The notes: a model not told the origin generated them from the sequence alone. Shown: positions 48,797-61,300, counted from the stretch's first letter. The stretch is 64,000 nt of DNA from Alteromonadales bacterium alter-6D02 (GCA_002835545.1 PIZK01000010.1:53306-117305); one strand, 5' to 3'. Program-made: numbers and translations.

Positions 48797-49276
48797 ATGA
48801 AATTAACTTCAAAAGGTCGCTATGCGGTAACCGCAATGCTTGATGTTGCATTACATCAATCCGTTGGTCCTGTGTGCTTAGCTGATATCTCTGAGCGTCA
48901 ACGTATTTCCTTATCTTATTTAGAGCAACTGTTCTCAAAGTTACGTAAGGCAAACTTAGTGTCTAGTGTGCGCGGTCCAGGTGGTGGGTATCAACTCGCC
49001 AGCGATGCAATTGATATTTCAATTGGTGCCGTGATTAGCGCTGTTAATGACTCAGTTGTAGCGACACGATGTAAAGGCGATAAACCTTGTTCTCCTGCAG
49101 GCCGATGCTTAACGCATTCATTATGGAACGACTTTAGCGATAAAATGCAAGAGTTTCTCGATAGTGTATCGCTGGGAGAATTAATGGATAATTCTGAAGT
49201 TATCGCTATCGCGAAGCAACAAAATAAAGTGCAAGAATTACAGCACGATATTTTGCATACTAACCGAATTAGTTAA
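48797..49276 (+). CDS. iscR: Fe-S cluster assembly transcriptional regulator IscR
   Basis: An Rrf2-family regulator of 159 residues. Its N-terminal winged helix ([51 protein letters not shown]) binds DNA, and the [2Fe-2S] ligands C92, C98, C104 and H107 ([17 protein letters not shown]) match the E. coli positions. It senses Fe-S status and represses its own operon. It heads the operon iscR-iscS-iscU-iscA-hscB-hscA-fdx. Confidence 0.96.
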   Translation: MKLTSKGRYAVTAMLDVALHQSVGPVCLADISERQRISLSYLEQLFSKLRKANLVSSVRGPGGGYQLASDAIDISIGAVISAVNDSVVATRCKGDKPCSPAGRCLTHSLWNDFSDKMQEFLDSVSLGELMDNSEVIAIAKQQNKVQELQHDILHTNRIS

Positions 49277-49399
49277 TGTTGGCTGATTTTTACAGCTGAC
49301 ATTCGTTATTTTAATAAGAACTTTTTTTATAAAAGTCTAGAAAATTATTAGCAATAGATAGTACCACAGTCGATAAGACTTGTAGGTGTGGAGTAATAG

Positions 49400-50614
49400 A
49401 TGAAATTCCCGATTTATTTTGATTATGCGGCGACAACACCAGTCGACCCTCGCGTTGCCAAGAAAATGGTTGATTGCTTAACCATGGAAGGAAACTTTGG
49501 TAACCCAGCGTCTCGTTCACATCGTTTTGGTTGGCAAGCTGAAGAAGCGATTGATGTTGCAAGAAATCAAATCGCTGACTTAATTAATGCTGACTCGCGC
49601 GAAATTGTTTTTACATCAGGTGCAACAGAGTCTAACAACTTAGCGATCAAAGGTGCCGCTCACTTCTATTCAAAGAAGGGTAAGCACATCATTACTTCTA
49701 AAACAGAGCATAAAGCCGTTTTAGATACATGTCGTCAGTTAGAGCGTGAAGGTTTTGAAGTAACATACCTTGAGCCACAATCAAACGGTATCATTACTCT
49801 GGCTCAAATTGAAGATGCACTTCGTGAAGACACTGTGCTTGTTTCAATCATGCATATCAATAATGAAATCGGCATTATTCAAGACATTGCTGCTATTGGT
49901 GAAATGCTGCGTGCTCGTAAAGTTATTTTCCATGTTGATGCCGCACAGAGCGCGGGCAAGATAAACATTGATTTAGCTGAATTAAAAGTAGACCTCATGT
50001 CATTCTCAGCGCATAAAATCTATGGCCCTAAAGGCATTGGCGCTTTATACGTTCGTCGTAAACCACGTATTCGTTTAGAAGCACAAATGCATGGTGGCGG
50101 CCATGAACGTGGTATGCGTTCAGGTACATTAGCCACTCACCAAATTGTAGGTATGGGTGAAGCTTTCCGTATCGCTAAAGAAGACATGACTAAAGACCAA
50201 CAGCATATTACAACGTTAAGCCAACGCTTAATTGATGGCTTGCAAAAGATTGATGAAACATACCTAAATGGCGATCGAGAATTAGGTTATAACGGTATCG
50301 TTAACATTAGTTTTGCTTATGTTGAAGGTGAATCATTGATGATGGCATTAAAAGACTTAGCCGTATCATCAGGTAGTGCTTGTACTTCTGCAAGCCTTGA
50401 GCCTTCATACGTATTACGGGCTCTTGGTTTAAATGACGAAATGGCGCATAGCTCAATTCGTTTTAGTGTAGGTCGTTTCACGACGGAGCAAGAAATTGAT
50501 CATGCGATTGAGCAAATGACAAACTCGATTGGTCGTTTACGCGAAATGTCACCTTTATGGGAAATGTTTAATGACGGTGTTGATTTAGACAGCGTTGAAT
50601 GGGTTGCTCACTAG
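49400..50614 (+). CDS. iscS: cysteine desulfurase IscS
   Basis: A PLP enzyme that takes sulfur from cysteine as a persulfide for Fe-S clusters and thio-tRNAs. The 404 residues match the E. coli length. [13 protein letters not shown] opens the sequence, [16 protein letters not shown] contains the PLP lysine, and [17 protein letters not shown] carries the active-site cysteine near residue 328. A good GGAG ribosome site precedes the ATG. It is 123 bases past iscR and 33 before iscU. Confidence 0.97.
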   Translation: MKFPIYFDYAATTPVDPRVAKKMVDCLTMEGNFGNPASRSHRFGWQAEEAIDVARNQIADLINADSREIVFTSGATESNNLAIKGAAHFYSKKGKHIITSKTEHKAVLDTCRQLEREGFEVTYLEPQSNGIITLAQIEDALREDTVLVSIMHINNEIGIIQDIAAIGEMLRARKVIFHVDAAQSAGKINIDLAELKVDLMSFSAHKIYGPKGIGALYVRRKPRIRLEAQMHGGGHERGMRSGTLATHQIVGMGEAFRIAKEDMTKDQQHITTLSQRLIDGLQKIDETYLNGDRELGYNGIVNISFAYVEGESLMMALKDLAVSSGSACTSASLEPSYVLRALGLNDEMAHSSIRFSVGRFTTEQEIDHAIEQMTNSIGRLREMSPLWEMFNDGVDLDSVEWVAH

Positions 50615-50647
50615 CAGTTATTAAAGAATTTAGTAGGAGATAAAACA

Positions 50648-51022
50648 ATGGCCTATAGCGAAAAATTATTAGATCACTATGAAAATCCACGTAACGTTGG
50701 TTCATTTGATAAAAATGACCCTCAAATCGCAACGGGGATGGTCGGTGCACCAGCTTGTGGTGACGTGATGAAATTACAACTTAAAATCAATGACGCTGGC
50801 GTGATTGAAGATGCTAAGTTTAAAACATACGGTTGTGGTAGTGCTATCGCTTCAAGCTCACTAGTTACAGAGTGGGTAAAGGGTAAGACTCTTGATCAAG
50901 CGGGTGAAATCTCAAACCGTGATATCGCAGATGAGCTTGCATTACCACCAGTTAAAATTCACTGTTCAATTTTAGCTGAAGATGCAATCAAAGCGGCAAT
51001 TGACGATTATAAAGCGAAATAA
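50648..51022 (+). CDS. iscU: Fe-S cluster scaffold IscU
   Basis: The scaffold on which [2Fe-2S] clusters are built. In the 124-residue protein, the three cluster cysteines are visible in GAPACGDVM, TYGCGSAIASSS and VKIHCSILAEDAI, with an LPPVK motif before the last that HscA recognises. It follows iscS by 33 bases. Confidence 0.97.
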   Translation: MAYSEKLLDHYENPRNVGSFDKNDPQIATGMVGAPACGDVMKLQLKINDAGVIEDAKFKTYGCGSAIASSSLVTEWVKGKTLDQAGEISNRDIADELALPPVKIHCSILAEDAIKAAIDDYKAK

Positions 51023-51071
51023 TTAACTGATTAAGTAAAAGTGCCCCTAGGGGCACTCAAAGGTATAGATT

Positions 51072-51395
51072 ATGGCAATTGATGTCACAGAATCTGCTGC
51101 GGCACGAGTAAGCAGTTTTTTAGAAAATCGTGGTAAAGGACTAGGTCTGCGTTTAGGCGTAAAAACTTCCGGCTGTTCTGGTTTAGCTTATGTATTAGAG
51201 TTTGTTGATGAGCTAAATGAAGGCGATGAAGTGTTTGAACAGCATGGCGTTAAAGTGATCGTTGATGCAAAAAGTTTGGTTTATCTTGATGGTACCCAGC
51301 TTGATTTCGTTAAGGATGGACTTAACGAAGGGTTTGAATTTAAAAACCCGAATGTCGATGGTGAGTGTGGTTGTGGCGAAAGCTTCTCTGTTTAG
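51072..51395 (+). CDS. iscA: A-type Fe-S carrier IscA
   Basis: An A-type iron-sulfur carrier, 107 residues as in E. coli, with the three conserved cysteines in [11 protein letters not shown] and [11 protein letters not shown]. It moves clusters from IscU to target proteins. It follows iscU by 49 bases. Confidence 0.96.
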   Translation: MAIDVTESAAARVSSFLENRGKGLGLRLGVKTSGCSGLAYVLEFVDELNEGDEVFEQHGVKVIVDAKSLVYLDGTQLDFVKDGLNEGFEFKNPNVDGECGCGESFSV

Positions 51396-51413
51396 TCTCA
51401 GTAGTTACCTATC

Positions 51414-51941
51414 ATGAATTATTTTGAACTATTTGCCTTACCAACCACTTTTGAAGTCAATGCTTCAGAACTCAAAGCTAAATACCTAGAATTACAGCGT
51501 ACAATTCACCCTGACAATTTTGCTAACGCGAGTGAGCGAGAACGCTTAATGGCTGTGCACAAAGCCGCACAAATTAATGATGCTTTTGATACGCTTAAAA
51601 GTCACGATAAACGCGCTGAATATTTACTATCCCTTGCCGGAATAGAGTTAGCCCACGAGACGAAAACGCTTAGAGACCCGATGTTCTTAATGCAACAAAT
51701 GGAACTAAGAGAGTTGTTGGAAGATATTCCGCAAGCCTCAGACCCTGAACAGGCATTAAGTGATTTTCAACAACAGGTTGAACAAGCTATCACCCAGTTT
51801 AAACTAAACTTCAGTCGTCAGTTTGCAGAAAACTCTGCGGACACATTACAGCAAGCTGCGGATGATGTCAGAAAGCTAAAGTTTATGCTTAAATTATCTA
51901 AAGAAGCTGAAGCATTAGAAGAGCAAATATACACTTACTAA
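51414..51941 (+). CDS. hscB: Fe-S assembly co-chaperone HscB
   Basis: A J-domain protein that delivers IscU to HscA and stimulates its ATPase. The HPD motif is at residues 32-34 (TIHPDNFANASERE), with the J-domain at the N-terminus and a helical C-terminal IscU-binding domain. The 175 residues are close to the 171 of E. coli. It lies 18 bases after iscA and 120 before hscA. Confidence 0.95.
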   Translation: MNYFELFALPTTFEVNASELKAKYLELQRTIHPDNFANASERERLMAVHKAAQINDAFDTLKSHDKRAEYLLSLAGIELAHETKTLRDPMFLMQQMELRELLEDIPQASDPEQALSDFQQQVEQAITQFKLNFSRQFAENSADTLQQAADDVRKLKFMLKLSKEAEALEEQIYTY

Positions 51942-52061
51942 TACGTGTATAGCTACAGTGATTTTAGATGTGAAAACAGTGAAATTTAAGCTCACTTCAC
52001 CGATTGATTTGGTATAAAATAGCATACATCCACCGCCTTTATTTACTGATAAGAATTAACT

Positions 52062-53927
52062 ATGGCTTTATTGCAGATTTCAGAACCGGGGCAAAGCACT
52101 GCTCCACATCAACGTCGCTTAGCTGCCGGTATTGATTTAGGTACCACAAACTCGTTGGTTGCCACCGTTAGAAGCGGTGAGGCAACAACGCTAGCCGATG
52201 AAAATGGTAGAGATTCACTACCTTCAATTGTTCATTATTCTCCTGAAGGTATTGATGTTGGTTATGCTGCTAAAGCGCATTCAATCAGTGATGCAACCAA
52301 TACTATCGTTTCCGTCAAGCGCTTTATGGGCCGTACGCTAGCCGATATACAGGCTAAACACAGTGAGTTACCTTATAAGCTGTCTGCGACCGAGAACGGC
52401 TTAATTAATATCGAAACATGCAACGGTACTGTTAACCCAATACAGGTATCGAGTGAAATTTTAAGACCATTGGTTGCACTCGCTTCGGATACACTTGGTG
52501 ACGAACTCGATGGGGTTGTAATCACCGTACCTGCTTATTTTGATGATGCGCAGCGTCAAGGCACTAAAGATGCTGCGGAGTTATTAGGTGTTAAAGTTTT
52601 TCGTTTGTTAAATGAGCCTACCGCTGCGGCAATCGCTTATGGTTTAGATAGTGATGATGAAGGCGTTATTGCTGTATATGACTTAGGTGGTGGTACATTT
52701 GATATTTCAATTTTACGTTTAAATAAAGGTGTTTTCGAAGTCTTAGCCACAGGCGGTGACTCTGCCTTGGGTGGTGATGATTTTGACCAAGCCTTATCGC
52801 AATGGATTTTTGAGCAAGCAGGTTATGACGGTGAGCACTCACCAGCATTGCAACGCGAAATAAGCCGCCTAGCGTGTGAAACGAAGGAACGTCTAAGCTC
52901 TGTTGAAGAAACTGAGTTGTCATTAAGTTTACCTTGCGGCAGTGAGTGGCAGGGCAGTTTAACGCGTGAGCAATTTAAGCAAATCATTGCACCATTAGTC
53001 AAACGAACTATTATGGCCTGTCGTCGTGCCGTTCGTGACGCTGGTTTAGCGATTGACGAAATTGAACAAGTGGTAATGGTTGGTGGCTCTACACGTGTCC
53101 CTCATGTACGTGAGCAAGTATCTGCATACTTCCAGCGTGAGTTATTAACTAGCATTGACCCTGACAAAGTCGTGGCGATAGGGGCGGCAATTCAAGCAGA
53201 TATTTTAGCGGGCAATAAGCCTGATAGTGATATGCTGCTACTTGATGTTTTACCGTTATCGTTAGGCCTTGAAACTATGGGGGGTTTAACCGAGAAAGTT
53301 ATCCCGCGAAATACCACAATCCCTGTAGCTAAGGCGCAAGAGTTTACGACATTCAAAGATGGTCAAACGGCAATGGCCGTGCACATCCTACAAGGTGAGC
53401 GAGAGCTGGTTGAAGATTGTCGCTCTCTAGCTCGTTTTGAGCTTCGTGGTATTCCACCTATGGCAGCCGGTGCCGCGCATATTCGCGTGACGTTCCAGGT
53501 TGATGCTGACGGTTTGTTGAGCGTTAGTGCAATGGAAAAAAGCAGTGGTGTTCAAGCTGCTATTGAAGTGAAACCTTCATTTGGGCTTACTGATAGCGAA
53601 GTGGCCTCTATGATCCGTGACTCAATGACCTTCGCGCGTGATGACATGGACGCGAGAATGCTCGCTGAAGAGAAAGTAGAAGCATCACGCGTGTTAGAGG
53701 GGTTAGTCAGTGCAATTCATGATGATGGTCATTTATTATCACCTGAAGAGCTTTCGCCGATTCGTCATGCAATGCAAGTGCTAGAGCAGGCGATGGCACA
53801 GACAGACTTAAAATCAATTAAACAAGCAATCAGCGATTGCGATGCCGCTAGTCAAGACTTTGCTGCTAAGCGAATGGATCAGTCGATTCGACAGGCATTA
53901 TCAGGCCAATCAGTAGACGATATTTAA
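52062..53927 (+). CDS. hscA: Fe-S assembly chaperone HscA
   Basis: An Hsp70-type chaperone that releases clusters from IscU. The 621-residue protein (E. coli 616) has the phosphate loop [28 protein letters not shown] (phosphate 2), and [17 protein letters not shown] (adenosine). The peptide-binding domain begins near [14 protein letters not shown], specific for the LPPVK of IscU. It follows hscB by 120 bases and precedes fdx by 50. Confidence 0.97.
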   Translation: MALLQISEPGQSTAPHQRRLAAGIDLGTTNSLVATVRSGEATTLADENGRDSLPSIVHYSPEGIDVGYAAKAHSISDATNTIVSVKRFMGRTLADIQAKHSELPYKLSATENGLINIETCNGTVNPIQVSSEILRPLVALASDTLGDELDGVVITVPAYFDDAQRQGTKDAAELLGVKVFRLLNEPTAAAIAYGLDSDDEGVIAVYDLGGGTFDISILRLNKGVFEVLATGGDSALGGDDFDQALSQWIFEQAGYDGEHSPALQREISRLACETKERLSSVEETELSLSLPCGSEWQGSLTREQFKQIIAPLVKRTIMACRRAVRDAGLAIDEIEQVVMVGGSTRVPHVREQVSAYFQRELLTSIDPDKVVAIGAAIQADILAGNKPDSDMLLLDVLPLSLGLETMGGLTEKVIPRNTTIPVAKAQEFTTFKDGQTAMAVHILQGERELVEDCRSLARFELRGIPPMAAGAAHIRVTFQVDADGLLSVSAMEKSSGVQAAIEVKPSFGLTDSEVASMIRDSMTFARDDMDARMLAEEKVEASRVLEGLVSAIHDDGHLLSPEELSPIRHAMQVLEQAMAQTDLKSIKQAISDCDAASQDFAAKRMDQSIRQALSGQSVDDI

Positions 53928-53977
53928 ATTATGTCAGTTCGTGAGTGCATATCGAGCGAACTGTGGAGAAGAAGATT

Positions 53978-54316
53978 ATGCCAAAAGTGATTTTTTTACC
54001 GCATCAAGAGCTTTGCCCTGACGGGGCTGTTGTTGAAGCACAAGAAGGTGAAACAATTTTAGACGTTGCCTTAGCCAACGGAATCAGTGTTGAGCACGCA
54101 TGTGAAAAGTCATGTGCTTGTGTTACCTGTCATTTGATTGTTCGTGAAGGCTTTGATTCGTTAGAAGAGAGTGATGAGTTAGAAGATGATATGCTTGATA
54201 AAGCGTGGGGCTTAGAACCTGAATCACGCTTGGGTTGTCAAGCCTGTATTAGTGACGAAGACTTAGTTGTTGAAATACCTAAATATACGGTTAACTTAGC
54301 GAGCGAACAGCACTAA
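53978..54316 (+). CDS. fdx: isc system [2Fe-2S] ferredoxin
   Basis: The ferredoxin that passes electrons during cluster assembly. It has 112 residues with cluster ligands C42, C48, C51 and C87, the same positions as E. coli Fdx, plus a non-ligand C46. The frame is open from 53945, but the ATG at 53978 has GGAGAAGAAG before it and gives the family length, so I start there. It is the last gene of the operon; iscX, present after fdx in E. coli, is not seen here. Confidence 0.96.
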   Translation: MPKVIFLPHQELCPDGAVVEAQEGETILDVALANGISVEHACEKSCACVTCHLIVREGFDSLEESDELEDDMLDKAWGLEPESRLGCQACISDEDLVVEIPKYTVNLASEQH

Positions 54317-54342
54317 CCAGCAGTTTTCTTATAGCTATTAGT

Positions 54343-54381
54343 AAAAAAGGAGAGCACCGCAATCGGTAGCTCTCCTTTTTT
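54343..54381. terminator. terminator of the isc operon
   Basis: GGAGAGC (54349-54355) pairs with GCTCTCC (54369-54375), flanked by six A and six T, so it works in both directions between fdx and the convergent chemoreceptor gene. Confidence 0.93.
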
Positions 54382-54416
54382 GTATCTCAGTTATTTTTAA
54401 TGGCACTTCTAACGGG

Positions 54417-56399
54417 TTACGACACTTTAAAGGTATTGGCTAAGGTTTGCAGCTCTGTTGCTAGCACCGCTTGCTCGTTAGCCGTTGCTGCGATTTGTGT
54501 CGCCCCCGTAGTAGAAGCAGCCGAATTATGTTCAACATTAACAATATTCTCAGCTACTTCTTGCGTCACTACAGATTGTTCTTCAGCAGCAACGGCAACT
54601 TGTTCTGTCATGGAGAAAATGTGACCCACGGAAGCAGTGATATTTGATAATGTTTGTTCAACGGCTTTGGCTTCAGAAACAGCCTCTGATGCTTTTGATT
54701 GGCTGACTTCGATAACATTAAAGGCAGAGTTTGCATCATTTTGTAAGCCCGTGATGAAGGTTTCAATCTCCGTTGTCGACTCTTGGGTTCGTTGGGCAAG
54801 TGTTCTCACTTCATCTGCAACAACGGCAAACCCTCGACCTTGTTCGCCGGCGCGAGCCGCCTCGATTGCAGCGTTTAACGCCAGTAAGTTCGTTTGTTCA
54901 GCAACGGACTTTATGACATCGACAACATTGGTGATATTGTTACTGCTTTCATGCAGATTAGTAATTTTTTCAGCCAAGTCATTTATTTCTTTAGCTAATG
55001 ACTCTATCGCATGGTAAGAACGGCCAACTACTGCTAACCCTTGCGTTGCTTCATCATCCGCTTCTTTGGCCGAATCTGCGGCTAACTGCGTATTACTGGC
55101 AACTTCTTTAACTGTTGCAGATATTTCTTCTATAGCGGTGGCAATTAGTGAAATTTCATTTTGTTGCTGCTCCATAGTAACGGAGTTGTCTGTACAGGTT
55201 TGGCTTGTTTCATTCGCTTTATCTGCAAGGGAGTTACTTACCGAGGTAATATGCTGTATAGCGTTAGAAAACGTCAGTAAAGTGTTATTCAAAGATTTTG
55301 ATATTTGCCCCAGTTCACTTTTGTTCGTCAATTGGGTTCTTACACTAAGGTCATTGTTATGTCGAACTTCGCCCATGACGTGAGTAAGATCATGAACTTG
55401 ACCGAGCATTTCTTTAATAACGTAATAACTAACAATTGCTGCGAGCAAAACGAGAACACAAATTGAGAGGGTCACCATAGTCAAAGCTGTTTGTGCTTTG
55501 CTCTTGGTGTTTTGAGCGAGAATTAATAGCGATTTACTTAAAAAGTTTTCAGTGGCTTTTAGTTGTCCAATTCGCTGGGTGGATTGAGAAAACCAATATT
55601 CTCCGTCAGTGGAGAAGCCCGCTGTTGTCGATTGTGCAATATTACGCATGCGATGTACTTCAGCCACAGCTGGGTGATCGAGTGACTTAGTTAAAAATTG
55701 TTTATTCTCTGAAGTGGCAAAAGCATTAAATACATTAAAGTAGGTATCTTGCTGTGACACCAGTGAGAAAAATTTTACCATCATCCCTGGGGCAAAAGAG
55801 TCGGCACTAAAGGTATTACTTAATACAGCGCGCTCTATTCCTGCTCGCTCTTTTCCTTGTAAAAAGTTGTAATAGGCGACAGTGGCATTGGTAATGTCAG
55901 TGTCTGAACTTATTTTCGAGATAATTGTTGATATATCTAAAATTGTTGAGTTAAGTTGAGTGTAATATTTTAACGCTTCTGGCAAAGGGATAGTTAAGTT
56001 ATCGACGGTTGAGCGAGTGCTTTGCAATTGATCTAATTGTAGTTTGATAGCTTGGTTTAAATTGATAATGTTTTGGTCGGTTATTTTATTGTTGTTTAAA
56101 TAAGCATCTTTGAGTGACCGCTTGTTGTCTGTGGCTAATCGTTGTTGAATGAGTTTATCTTTGAATTTCAATCCTTTTGAACCAAGGTAGCCTGCTGTCA
56201 TCCCACGTTCTTTTTGTAGCTCGTGTACTAAATTGCTATAGGTTGTTGTTAATTCAGTTAATCGGGTTAATGCATTCATTTCACTTAGGGTTGCTGCATT
56301 TTTAGAGATAGAAAAAAGGCTGAGTCCTAAAAAGCCAATAAATGGCAAAGCGATTAAAATGAGGATTTTTTTCTTAAAAGAGATATCTGAAAAGGTCAT
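54417..56399 (-). CDS. NIT-domain methyl-accepting chemotaxis protein
   Basis: A 660-residue membrane chemoreceptor. Membrane helix 1 is at about 11-30. The periplasmic region of about 270 residues is a NIT (nitrate/nitrite sensing) domain, with [20 protein letters not shown] as its signature. Membrane helix 2 is at about 303-325, followed by a HAMP segment and the signalling domain with [39 protein letters not shown] and, near the C-terminus, a typical methylation helix. It ends LANTFKVS without a clear CheR-binding NWETF tail. It converges on the isc operon terminator. The ligand is probably nitrate or nitrite; not proven. Confidence 0.88.
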   Translation of the reverse strand: MTFSDISFKKKILILIALPFIGFLGLSLFSISKNAATLSEMNALTRLTELTTTYSNLVHELQKERGMTAGYLGSKGLKFKDKLIQQRLATDNKRSLKDAYLNNNKITDQNIINLNQAIKLQLDQLQSTRSTVDNLTIPLPEALKYYTQLNSTILDISTIISKISSDTDITNATVAYYNFLQGKERAGIERAVLSNTFSADSFAPGMMVKFFSLVSQQDTYFNVFNAFATSENKQFLTKSLDHPAVAEVHRMRNIAQSTTAGFSTDGEYWFSQSTQRIGQLKATENFLSKSLLILAQNTKSKAQTALTMVTLSICVLVLLAAIVSYYVIKEMLGQVHDLTHVMGEVRHNNDLSVRTQLTNKSELGQISKSLNNTLLTFSNAIQHITSVSNSLADKANETSQTCTDNSVTMEQQQNEISLIATAIEEISATVKEVASNTQLAADSAKEADDEATQGLAVVGRSYHAIESLAKEINDLAEKITNLHESSNNITNVVDVIKSVAEQTNLLALNAAIEAARAGEQGRGFAVVADEVRTLAQRTQESTTEIETFITGLQNDANSAFNVIEVSQSKASEAVSEAKAVEQTLSNITASVGHIFSMTEQVAVAAEEQSVVTQEVAENIVNVEHNSAASTTGATQIAATANEQAVLATELQTLANTFKVS

Positions 56400-56658
56400 A
56401 ACACGAGTCCCTTGTGTGAAGATTCTGATAATAAACGTTCAGAAAACATAATTAGCCAACAGGATAAACCTATAAGTACTTTAGTGAAGTTGTTTTGGAT
56501 CAACTTTAGCTCGATTTTTAACTAGAATAGTTTTAGGCACACCAAATGCCATTGAACTATAGCAATCGTACTTCGAACAAAAAAAGCACTATGTCATTGT
56601 TTTAAGTCAATGGCAATTAGGCAAAACGTATTAAAACTTGTCACCTTGGTGGGGGGCC

Positions 56659-58158
56659 TTAATTTATTCTTAGTAGCTCTAGAATAGGTTTTTTCTCTTC
56701 AACGACTTTTGGTGTTGCCCACTGACGTACAATAGGTTGTTGGGGCAAGGAGTCTGCTTTAGCGGCTATCGCCAATGATGGCTCCTCGAGTTTAGAACTG
56801 ATGTTCATCGCTGTGAGTGTTTCAAAATAGCGCCGGATGCTATCGACATAGTGAACGGCTTCCCGACCCCGAGCAAAGCCATGTCGTGTTTTTTTGTAAT
56901 ATTTGGCTTTTTCAAGCAATGGTAATATTTGCTTAATGCTAGTCCAGCTATCAGGATCCTTGTTCATCTTTTTGGCTAACGCTCTGGCATCAAGTAGGTG
57001 ACCAAACCCGACATTGTATGCCGCTAAAGCGAACCAAAAGCGTTGGTCTTGTGGAACTGATTCTGGGACTCGCTTTAATAAACTTTGAATATACTGAGCA
57101 CCGCCTCGAATGCTTTGCTCCGCATCTAAACGACTCTTTACACCCATCTGTTTTGCCGTGGGTAATGTCAGCATCATCATTCCACGAACCCCTGTAGGTG
57201 ACTTTGCTCGAGGGTTCCAATGAGACTCTTGATAAGATATGGCTGCAACTTGCTCCCATCTTAACTGCTCAGCGTATATTTCAAAGAGGATTTGATATTT
57301 ATTTAACTTAGTCTCTACCGCTTTGATAAAGGCGCGAGTATCAACATAGTCAAAGCGTTTTACATGACCAAAATACTTCTCTTCCAATTGGATAATCTCA
57401 CCGTCCCCTTGGTGTTGACCAAAAAAGGAAATGACTTCACTAAATAAAGAATCATCGGTATTTTTTGAGAGCGCCCAAGCGATAGGCTTTGAGTGCTTGA
57501 GGGTCATAGCAAGGCTTAAGTCTGGGTATAAACGCCTGTTGCGTGCTAACACAGTTGAGTCAACGATGGCATAATCAATTTTTTCATCGATGAGGTGTTT
57601 CAGTAATTGATCTGGGTTTAAATCTGTTGTTGTTTGCCAAGTTAATTCTGGATTGTCTTGTTTTAACTCGATCAACGTTTCATGATGGCTACTGCCATCA
57701 ATGACCATAAGCTTGCCTGTTAAGTCACTTAGCTTACGGGGCCTTTTTTTACCTTGCTTAAAAATCAGCTGTTGCGAGACTTGGTAATAAGGAGGACCGA
57801 AACGCATCTTGGCTAGTCGGGGCTCCGTGACAGTGAGCCCTGTTGCTAATATATCAATTTTATTGTTATCAAGTTTTTCAAATAGGGTATTAAGATCAGC
57901 ATTAGCGACTATTTTTAAATTAACGCCTAGGTGTTGAGCGAAACTTTGAGCCAATTCAAATTCCATACCATAGGATGAATGCTGGCTATCGCTACTTAAC
58001 TCTGGGCTATAGAGCGTACCAATAACTAATGTGTCTCGTTGTTTAATTTGTGTCGTATCACTTGGCTTTGGCGGTGGCGTACAACTCGCTAAAAAAACCA
58101 GTGATGCCATCATTGATAAATAGTAACTCACGCGCCCTTTAGAATATCTATTAATCAA
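56659..58158 (-). CDS. mltF: membrane-bound lytic murein transglycosylase F
   Basis: MltF cuts the glycan strands of peptidoglycan to give 1,6-anhydromuramyl products. The 499-residue lipoprotein has a signal peptide with lipobox LASC (C26). An ABC-binding-protein-like regulatory domain follows (TLVIGTLYSP, YGMEFELAQSFAQHLGV, GLTVTEPRLAKMRFGPPYY). The C-terminal SLT catalytic domain has the Glu in AISYQESHWNPRAKSPTGVRGMMML and the AAYNVGFGHLLDAR motif. It acts at the inner face of the outer membrane. It is divergent from purL, as in E. coli. Confidence 0.94.
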   Translation of the reverse strand: MINRYSKGRVSYYLSMMASLVFLASCTPPPKPSDTTQIKQRDTLVIGTLYSPELSSDSQHSSYGMEFELAQSFAQHLGVNLKIVANADLNTLFEKLDNNKIDILATGLTVTEPRLAKMRFGPPYYQVSQQLIFKQGKKRPRKLSDLTGKLMVIDGSSHHETLIELKQDNPELTWQTTTDLNPDQLLKHLIDEKIDYAIVDSTVLARNRRLYPDLSLAMTLKHSKPIAWALSKNTDDSLFSEVISFFGQHQGDGEIIQLEEKYFGHVKRFDYVDTRAFIKAVETKLNKYQILFEIYAEQLRWEQVAAISYQESHWNPRAKSPTGVRGMMMLTLPTAKQMGVKSRLDAEQSIRGGAQYIQSLLKRVPESVPQDQRFWFALAAYNVGFGHLLDARALAKKMNKDPDSWTSIKQILPLLEKAKYYKKTRHGFARGREAVHYVDSIRRYFETLTAMNISSKLEEPSLAIAAKADSLPQQPIVRQWATPKVVEEKKPILELLRIN

Positions 58159-58328
58159 TGTGTTACCTCTTCAAAATGGTTCTATTTCTTTGTCTCTTTT
58201 AGTTATAACAGAAAGCGATATGAAATGCGACGCACGAAATATTAATCTAAAGGTTAATTTTGTGAGCTATTTCACTTATAATATCGCGGAATTTTAGTCC
58301 ATCCACTTTCAAATTGGTGAATATCTTT

Positions 58329-61300
58329 ATGGAAATCCTTCGCGGAGCCCCGGCCCTATCAGACTTTCGTACAAATAAACTGTTAACAAGTGCAGCAGAG
58401 TTATCTTTGCCTGTGACAAGTATTTATGCTGAGTTTGTTCATTTTGCTGACTTAACTGCACCATTGTCAGCAGCAGAGTTAGAAAAACTAAATAAACTAT
58501 TAACCTATGGTCCGACTATTGCTGAGCATGAGCCTGCTGGGACTTTGTACCTAGTGACTCCTCGTCCAGGCACTATTTCTCCATGGTCATCAAAAGCAAC
58601 AGATATTGCTAATAACTGTGGCCTTAGCCAAGTTAAACGTTTAGAACGTGGTATCGCTTATTATGTAGAAGGTGAATTAACGCAAGCACAGAGCGAACAG
58701 TTAATTAGCTTGATTCATGATCGCATGATGGAAGTGGTCAGTGACAACATGGATGCCGCGCAGCAATTATTTGTTAGCGCTGAACCTGGTGAGATGCGTA
58801 GTGTTGATATTTTAGGTGGCGGTAAAGCGGCACTTGAAGCGGCTAATGTTGAGATGGGCTTAGCTTTAGCTGATGATGAAATTGATTATTTAGTTGATGC
58901 ATTTATTGGATTAAACCGTAACCCAAATGACATTGAGCTAATGATGTTTGCTCAAGCAAACTCTGAGCATTGTCGTCACAAAATTTTCAATGCTGATTGG
59001 ACTATCGATGGTAGCCAACAAGCGAAATCATTATTTAAAATGATTAAAAACACTTACGAAAAGAGCCCTGAAAACGTTTTATCTGCATACAAAGATAATG
59101 CGTCAGTGATGGTAGGTTCTAAAGCCGGTCGCTTCTTCCCGAATCCAGAAACGTGTGAATACCAATATAACCAAGAAGATATTCATATCTTAATGAAAGT
59201 TGAGACTCACAATCACCCAACAGCAATTTCGCCATTCCCTGGTGCTGCAACAGGTTCGGGCGGTGAAATTCGTGATGAAGGTGCAACGGGGCGTGGGTCA
59301 AAACCTAAAGCAGGCTTAACAGGTTTTACTGTGTCAAACTTACGTATTCCTGGTGCAGAGCAGCCATGGGAAACAGATTTCGGTAAACCTGGTCGCATCG
59401 TTTCAGCGCTTGATATTATGATTGAAGGCCCACTAGGTGGTGCTGCATTTAATAATGAGTTCGGTCGTCCTGCAATCTGTGGTTATTTCCGTACTTATGA
59501 AGAGCAAGTTAACAGCCATAACGGTGTTGAGGTGCGTGGTTATCACAAGCCAATCATGATTGCCGGTGGTTTAGGTAACATCCGTGACCAGCACGTTCAA
59601 AAAGGTGAAATTCCTGTAGGTGCTAAATTAATCGTTCTGGGTGGACCAGCAATGAATATCGGTCTTGGTGGCGGTGCGGCTTCTTCTATGGCATCTGGTC
59701 AGTCAGCTGAAAACTTAGACTTTGCTTCTGTCCAGCGTGAGAACCCTGAAATTGAACGACGTTGTCAGGAAGTGATCGACCGTTGTTGGCAGCTTGGTGA
59801 AGATAACCCAATAGCGTTCATTCATGATGTAGGTGCAGGTGGTATTTCAAACGCATTTCCTGAACTAGTAAGTGATGGTGGCCGTGGTGGTAACTTTGAA
59901 CTGCGTAACGTACCAAATGATGAGCCAGGCATGGCGCCTCATGAGATCTGGTGTAATGAGTCACAAGAGCGTTATGTAATGGCTGTTCCTGCTGATAAAC
60001 TTGAGCAGTTTGATGCTATTTGTCAACGTGAACGTGCTCCTTATGCTGTGGTTGGTGAAGCGACAGCAGAAGAGCATCTGTCATTAACTGATAGTCACTT
60101 CGACAATACGCCAATCGATATGCCTCTGGACGTATTATTAGGTAAACCACCGAAGATGAGCCGTGATGTTGTTACGCAAGTTGTCGATGGTGATTCACTA
60201 GCTTTTGACGATGTGTCAATCGATGATGCGGCGATTCGTGTATTAAGTTTACCAACTGTTGCAGATAAAGGCTTCCTAATCACTATCGGTGACCGCACGG
60301 TAACAGGTCTTGTTGCTCGTGACCAAATGGTTGGTCCATGGCAGGTGCCTGTAGCAAACTGTGCAGTAACAGCTGCTAGTTATGATACTTATGCGGGTGA
60401 AGCTATGGCGATGGGTGAGCGTTCACCAATTGCATTATTAAACTTTGCTGCTTCTGCTCGCATGTCTGTGGCTGAGTCCCTAACCAATATCGCAAGCGCG
60501 CAAATTGGTGAGATTAGCCAAGTTCAAATGTCAGCTAACTGGATGTCGGCAGCAGGTCACCCTGGTGAAGATGCTGGTTTATTTGAAGCGGTCAAAGCCA
60601 TTGGTGAAGAGTTATGTCCTGCGCTGGGTATTACTATCCCAGTAGGCAAGGACTCAATGTCAATGAAGACCCAATGGCAACAAGATGGCGAAGATAAGAC
60701 TGTCACCGCGCCGTTATCATTAGTGATGACAGCTTTCGCACCAGTGACTGATGTTCGCACAACGCTAACTCCACAGCTTCGTACTGATAAAGGCGCAACA
60801 CGTCTAATTCTGATTGATTTAGGTGCAGGTCAAAACCGTCTAGGCGGCTCGGCATTAGCACAGGTTTACAAGCAATTAGGTAATGAAACGCCAGATTTAG
60901 ATAGCCCAGAGTTGTTAAAAGGTTTATTCGATTCTGTTCAAGCGTTATTAGCTGATGGCAAACTGTTGGCTTATCATGATCGCTCTGACGGTGGTCTATT
61001 CACTACAGCGACTGAGATGGCTTTTGCGGGTAATACGGGTGTTAGCTTGTCATTGCCACAAGGCGATGCATTAGCGCAGTTGTTTAACGAAGAATTAGGT
61101 TGTGTGCTTCAAGTTCGTGAGTCTGATGTTAGTGCTGTTGAATCAGTATTAGCACAACACGGTCTAGCTGATGTTAGCTATGACATTGGTACATTAAACA
61201 CTGATAATAACATCAATGTTGATGTTGCAGGTGAAGCGGTGTTTAGTGCTAAGCGTAGTGATTTACGTAAACTTTGGTCAGCAACTAGCTTTGAAATGCA

